Source: Lachnobacterium bovis (GTDB lineage Bacteria; Bacillota; Clostridia; Lachnospirales; Lachnospiraceae). Taken from it: a stretch of DNA of 64,000 nt. Each line of letters starts with the position of its first letter. The stretch's first letter is position 1. The notes beneath the pieces were generated by a model that saw only the letters and a list, made by a program, of their open reading frames with translations, was not told the DNA's origin and searched no databases. The stretch lies in NCBI RefSeq assembly GCF_900111325.1, contig NZ_FOGW01000004.1:136108-200107 (forward strand), in the 5' to 3' direction. A program made the translations under genes and the position numbers. Below, piece by piece: positions 61,476 to 64,000 of this stretch.

Positions 61476-61889
61476 CTATTTCTCAGTTTTTCTTATTATT
61501 TCATTTAATTCTTCATCATCAAACATTTCTATCCATTCTTTTAATGTCTGATTCCCCTCCATCTTCTTTAAATCCAATCCATATTGCAACATCAGATTTA
61601 ATATCGCACCATTATTATTATTTATACTACCAAGAGCAGATGTTATAGGTGAAAATCCCCTATTATCATTTATATTTGGATTTGCCCCTAATACTAACAA
61701 AATCTCTATAGCCTCAACACAATGAGCTTGACATGCCATATGTAAATATGATGTTCCATTTAAATCTTGAAAGTTAGGATTATTTATATGTTTCATCGCT
61801 TCTAAAACATCATCTTTTTTTTCTTTCATAGGAATATTTATATCTGCAATTCTATAAAACATTTCATCTCTATTAAATCTGTCCTTCAT
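61476..61889 (-). CDS. Ankyrin-repeat immunity-type protein
   Basis: A 137-residue protein with two clear ankyrin repeats (NGTSYLHMACQAHCVEAIEI and NRGFSPITSALGSINNNNGA). It follows the LXG/GH-E toxin by about 28 bp on the same strand. Ankyrin proteins are a recognised immunity type for polymorphic toxins, so it probably neutralises that toxin. Confidence 0.8.
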   Translation of the reverse strand: MKDRFNRDEMFYRIADINIPMKEKKDDVLEAMKHINNPNFQDLNGTSYLHMACQAHCVEAIEILLVLGANPNINDNRGFSPITSALGSINNNNGAILNLMLQYGLDLKKMEGNQTLKEWIEMFDDEELNEIIRKTEK

Positions 61890-61917
61890 ATTATGTACCT
61901 CTTCTTTCTAAATCATT

Positions 61918-63666
61918 TTAATGTTGCTCAAAAGCGTGACTTCTATTACTTGTAATGTCTTGCCAGGCATAAAAATCCGAATTATTCATAAAGTCATTAA
62001 ACTCTGCTTGTGTCATTCCATGAGCTTCAGCCCAATCTCTCATTCGCCAAAACTCATAACCTTGTCGGTGCCCCAATTCAACATTAGCTGGGTCAACCCA
62101 TTTTCCACTTATACTGTCATAAATCAGCCCTGTTTTATAATTTACTTTAGTATTAGCGTTAACACCATCTATTGTTCCTTTTCTTATATATGGTCTATGT
62201 AAATAGTGCTTGGTTCCACTTCCACCCTCTGTTATTTTGCCTGCTTTTGATGTTACTTCTGCAGCCTTATCTACCTTTGATGCACCCTTAGTTATCTTGC
62301 CTGCTTTTGATGTTACTTCTGCGGTCTTTTCTAACTTTGAAGTCACCTTTGCTGTCTTCTCTACTTTTGATGCTGCTCCGATTCCCTCTTCTGCTAATGC
62401 TACACTTTTTTCACCTTCTGATGCAACTTTAACAACCTTTACGCATTCGCCTGCTTTTGATAACTTGGCCCACGCAAATGGCGCTACAAATTGTGCTATA
62501 TCGCCTATTACCTCACCTTTAGTACACCAACCATCCGATTGGATATCTGCATTTTTTAGTCTTCCTTCTGGGGAGTCTGCATATACTTTTGGATCTTTTT
62601 TACCCATCAATAAGCTATATGTCAAGTTATTCATTTCTGGTAAAAATGGGATTGAATTTATTAATCCATAACATGCCGCATATGCCTTATTATTCATACT
62701 AAGTTTCTGCTTTAAAGCCATACAATACTCATACTCTAACTTTTCTTCGTATGACATTTTAGCCCAAATCAAAGTCCTAACAATATTTACACCATGTGCG
62801 CTTTGTTCTGGTAATACATTATACTTCTTTTTAAATTTAGCCTGATATTTATCTACTATCTTTTGAGCTTTTTTTCTATCTGAATCACTCATTTTGTAGT
62901 CTACTTTTATCCAACAGTTTATATCTGCTTGAGTTGATTCTTTTATTATACCACCTGAATAGTTTTTTTCTACTACTGTATTATACTTTTTTAAATCACG
63001 TATAAATATCTTACTAAGAACATAATTATATTTACCATCTTTAAAACTTTTCTGCATCTCCTCAAATGAAAAAATAATTGTTTTTCTCAAGTTATTGTTA
63101 CTATCGAAAACGCCTTCTACTTTTGACACTTCTTCGCAAAATTTTCGGCGCTCTTTTAACAACTTCATCTGTTCATCTATTGAACCTATTTGATACTTAT
63201 ATCCATCCGTAAGAGGATTTTGAGTAACATCCATAAATTTACTCTGCGTAATATATATTGGCGATACCATCTCCATGCTTTCATGTTCTTTTATTTCTTT
63301 GTTTCGTTTTTCTTCTAAACTATCACGCTCCTTCTTTAAGCTTTTCAATTTGTCACCCATTTTATCATAATCTAATTTACTAGGTGCACCATCAGCTAAA
63401 GAATTTAGCTTTGTTATTATTTCTTCACAACATTTCACATCTAATAAATTTGCGTTTACTAAAGATTTCAGCAATAGATTATAATCTTTTAAGTGATTAC
63501 TTAAATTTTTATATGCATCACTTTTTAGCTTATCTGCATTGTTAAAATTCTCAAAACTTTTTATTATTTTATTGAAGTTTTCTTGTTCTTCTTCAAATCT
63601 ATTGATTATACTTTTACAATCTGCAATCAATGCATTTCTATCAATTATGATATTATTCCCCGGCAT
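61918..63666 (-). CDS. LXG-type polymorphic toxin with GH-E nuclease domain
   Basis: The N-terminal 220 or so residues are helical and LXG-like, the type VII secretion targeting module. A middle region (about 225-400) is of unknown fold. Residues about 420-480 carry Lys/Ala/Thr-rich repeats (AEVTSKAGKIT). The C-terminal 95 residues match the GH-E HNH/endonuclease VII-like toxin domain: WVDPANVELGHRQGYEFWRM, then GMTQAEFNDFMNNSDFYAWQ and ITSNRSHAFE. It is predicted to be a secreted nuclease used against competitors. Start ATG 63666 overlaps the upstream gene by 14 nt, suggesting coupling. Ankyrin immunity gene follows. Confidence 0.82.
   Translation of the reverse strand: MPGNNIIIDRNALIADCKSIINRFEEEQENFNKIIKSFENFNNADKLKSDAYKNLSNHLKDYNLLLKSLVNANLLDVKCCEEIITKLNSLADGAPSKLDYDKMGDKLKSLKKERDSLEEKRNKEIKEHESMEMVSPIYITQSKFMDVTQNPLTDGYKYQIGSIDEQMKLLKERRKFCEEVSKVEGVFDSNNNLRKTIIFSFEEMQKSFKDGKYNYVLSKIFIRDLKKYNTVVEKNYSGGIIKESTQADINCWIKVDYKMSDSDRKKAQKIVDKYQAKFKKKYNVLPEQSAHGVNIVRTLIWAKMSYEEKLEYEYCMALKQKLSMNNKAYAACYGLINSIPFLPEMNNLTYSLLMGKKDPKVYADSPEGRLKNADIQSDGWCTKGEVIGDIAQFVAPFAWAKLSKAGECVKVVKVASEGEKSVALAEEGIGAASKVEKTAKVTSKLEKTAEVTSKAGKITKGASKVDKAAEVTSKAGKITEGGSGTKHYLHRPYIRKGTIDGVNANTKVNYKTGLIYDSISGKWVDPANVELGHRQGYEFWRMRDWAEAHGMTQAEFNDFMNNSDFYAWQDITSNRSHAFEQH
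62225..62344. repeat. 60-bp tandem duplication in the toxin linker
   Basis: Two 60-bp copies (62225-62284 and 62285-62344) are nearly identical over most of their length and encode the repeated peptide around TSKAGKIT. They lie immediately upstream of the DNA encoding the GH-E tip. Confidence 0.85.
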
Positions 63667-64000
63667 AGTTTTTTTCTTTCTCCTCTAAACTCATTGCTAT
63701 TTTTTTCTTATTCTCATTTATATCTTCTTGTACTCTTCTTACTTTATGCCGTAAAGCTTCAATTGCATTTTCTAGCGAATACTCGATATCTCTTCTTGTC
63801 TTAAATGCATTCTCCTCTCTATCTTCTAAAATGTACAGCATTTGTGTGTCATCGAATTCTAGTTCATCAATTTCATTACTTATTGATTTTGAAATATCGC
63901 TCCAATTTTCGTACTGTTCATCATCGATTTTTTTTATTTGTTCTATTTGATAATAGATTTCTTCCTCTTGCCTTTCTAATTCAATCTTTTCTTCATAAAG
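63653..64000 (-). CDS. LXG-associated coiled-coil protein (DUF3958-like), partial
   Basis: The minus-strand frame stays open to the window edge, so the N-terminus is missing; 115 residues are visible. They are coiled coil (ELERQEEEIYYQIEQIKKID, then RVQEDINENKKKIAMSLEEK) with a YENWSD patch, resembling DUF3958/Lap-type partners of LXG toxins. Its end overlaps the toxin start by 14 nt. The full gene lies partly outside the window. Confidence 0.65.
   Translation of the reverse strand, partial: LYEEKIELERQEEEIYYQIEQIKKIDDEQYENWSDISKSISNEIDELEFDDTQMLYILEDREENAFKTRRDIEYSLENAIEALRHKVRRVQEDINENKKKIAMSLEEKEKNYAGE

Noticed and set aside
1..64000. CRISPR arrays, rRNA genes and intact insertion sequences.
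   Set aside because: The tandem arrays seen have no unique spacers between repeats; no rRNA sequence or transposase gene was recognised.

Overview
The window is AT-rich DNA with clear Gram-positive gene style: strong AGGAGG-type ribosome binding sites, U-tailed hairpin terminators, and a sucrose PTS, LytTR regulator, LXG toxin and ZapA of Firmicutes type. [FeFe]-hydrogenase maturation genes, an iron-sulfur L-serine dehydratase, FeoAB and an iron-containing alcohol dehydrogenase point to a strict anaerobe. A chemoreceptor suggests motility. Together these fit a low-GC clostridium, probably a Lachnospiraceae-like member of class Clostridia; the species cannot be named from the sequence alone.

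Layout. 1-5 kb: ribD behind an FMN riboswitch, divergent from a TM1266-like regulator, hydG and hydF. The hyd promoter carries a Rex-like site, which would tie hydrogenase maturation to NADH/NAD+. 5-10 kb: a membrane protein with a degenerate GGDEF domain, three tandem tRNA-Gly(GCC) genes, a small conserved protein, a nuclease gene broken by one in-frame TGA, an ECF S component and a YoaK protein. 10-20.5 kb: a minus-strand run of SGNH hydrolase, OGG-type glycosylase, MATE pump, tRNA-dihydrouridine synthase, a double solute-binding-protein/GGDEF fusion and a 923-residue ZapA-coiled-coil protein.

20.7-23.7 kb holds the most unusual locus: a LytTR response regulator, a histidine-kinase-like protein that has lost its H-box, a promoter with two identical 10-bp repeats 21 bp apart, a leader with several hairpins, and two overlapping small genes closed by a terminator. 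23.7-34 kb is mostly housekeeping: truA-azlC-azlD, an ECF S component, a HEAT-repeat methyltransferase, an amidase, sdaAB/sdaAA, ilvE, folC and lepB. 34-41.5 kb: a sucrose-type PTS with a LacI repressor and operators, an Spx/ArsC-like protein, a nitroreductase, and pdxR divergent from pdxST. 41.7-60.4 kb: a chemoreceptor, an intact GGDEF protein, an MCP remnant, DUF3737, AIM24, an LprI-like lipoprotein, an ABC-F protein, a FeoA-FeoB fusion, a YjeM-like permease, a hydrolase, a DMT exporter, an Fe-ADH, a TetR regulator and WbqC.

60.4-64 kb is an accessory region: a type VII secretion-style LXG toxin with a GH-E nuclease tip, its partner protein, an ankyrin immunity protein, a decayed second toxin/immunity cassette, a replication-protein fragment and a GC-rich, hairpin-forming island that looks like a mobile-element origin or attachment region.

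A theme across the window is short tandem repeats (15-24 bp units) at gene ends. They overlap or adjoin stop codons near 8.7, 26.7, 52.8 and 56.8 kb, and one lies between the FMN riboswitch and ribD.
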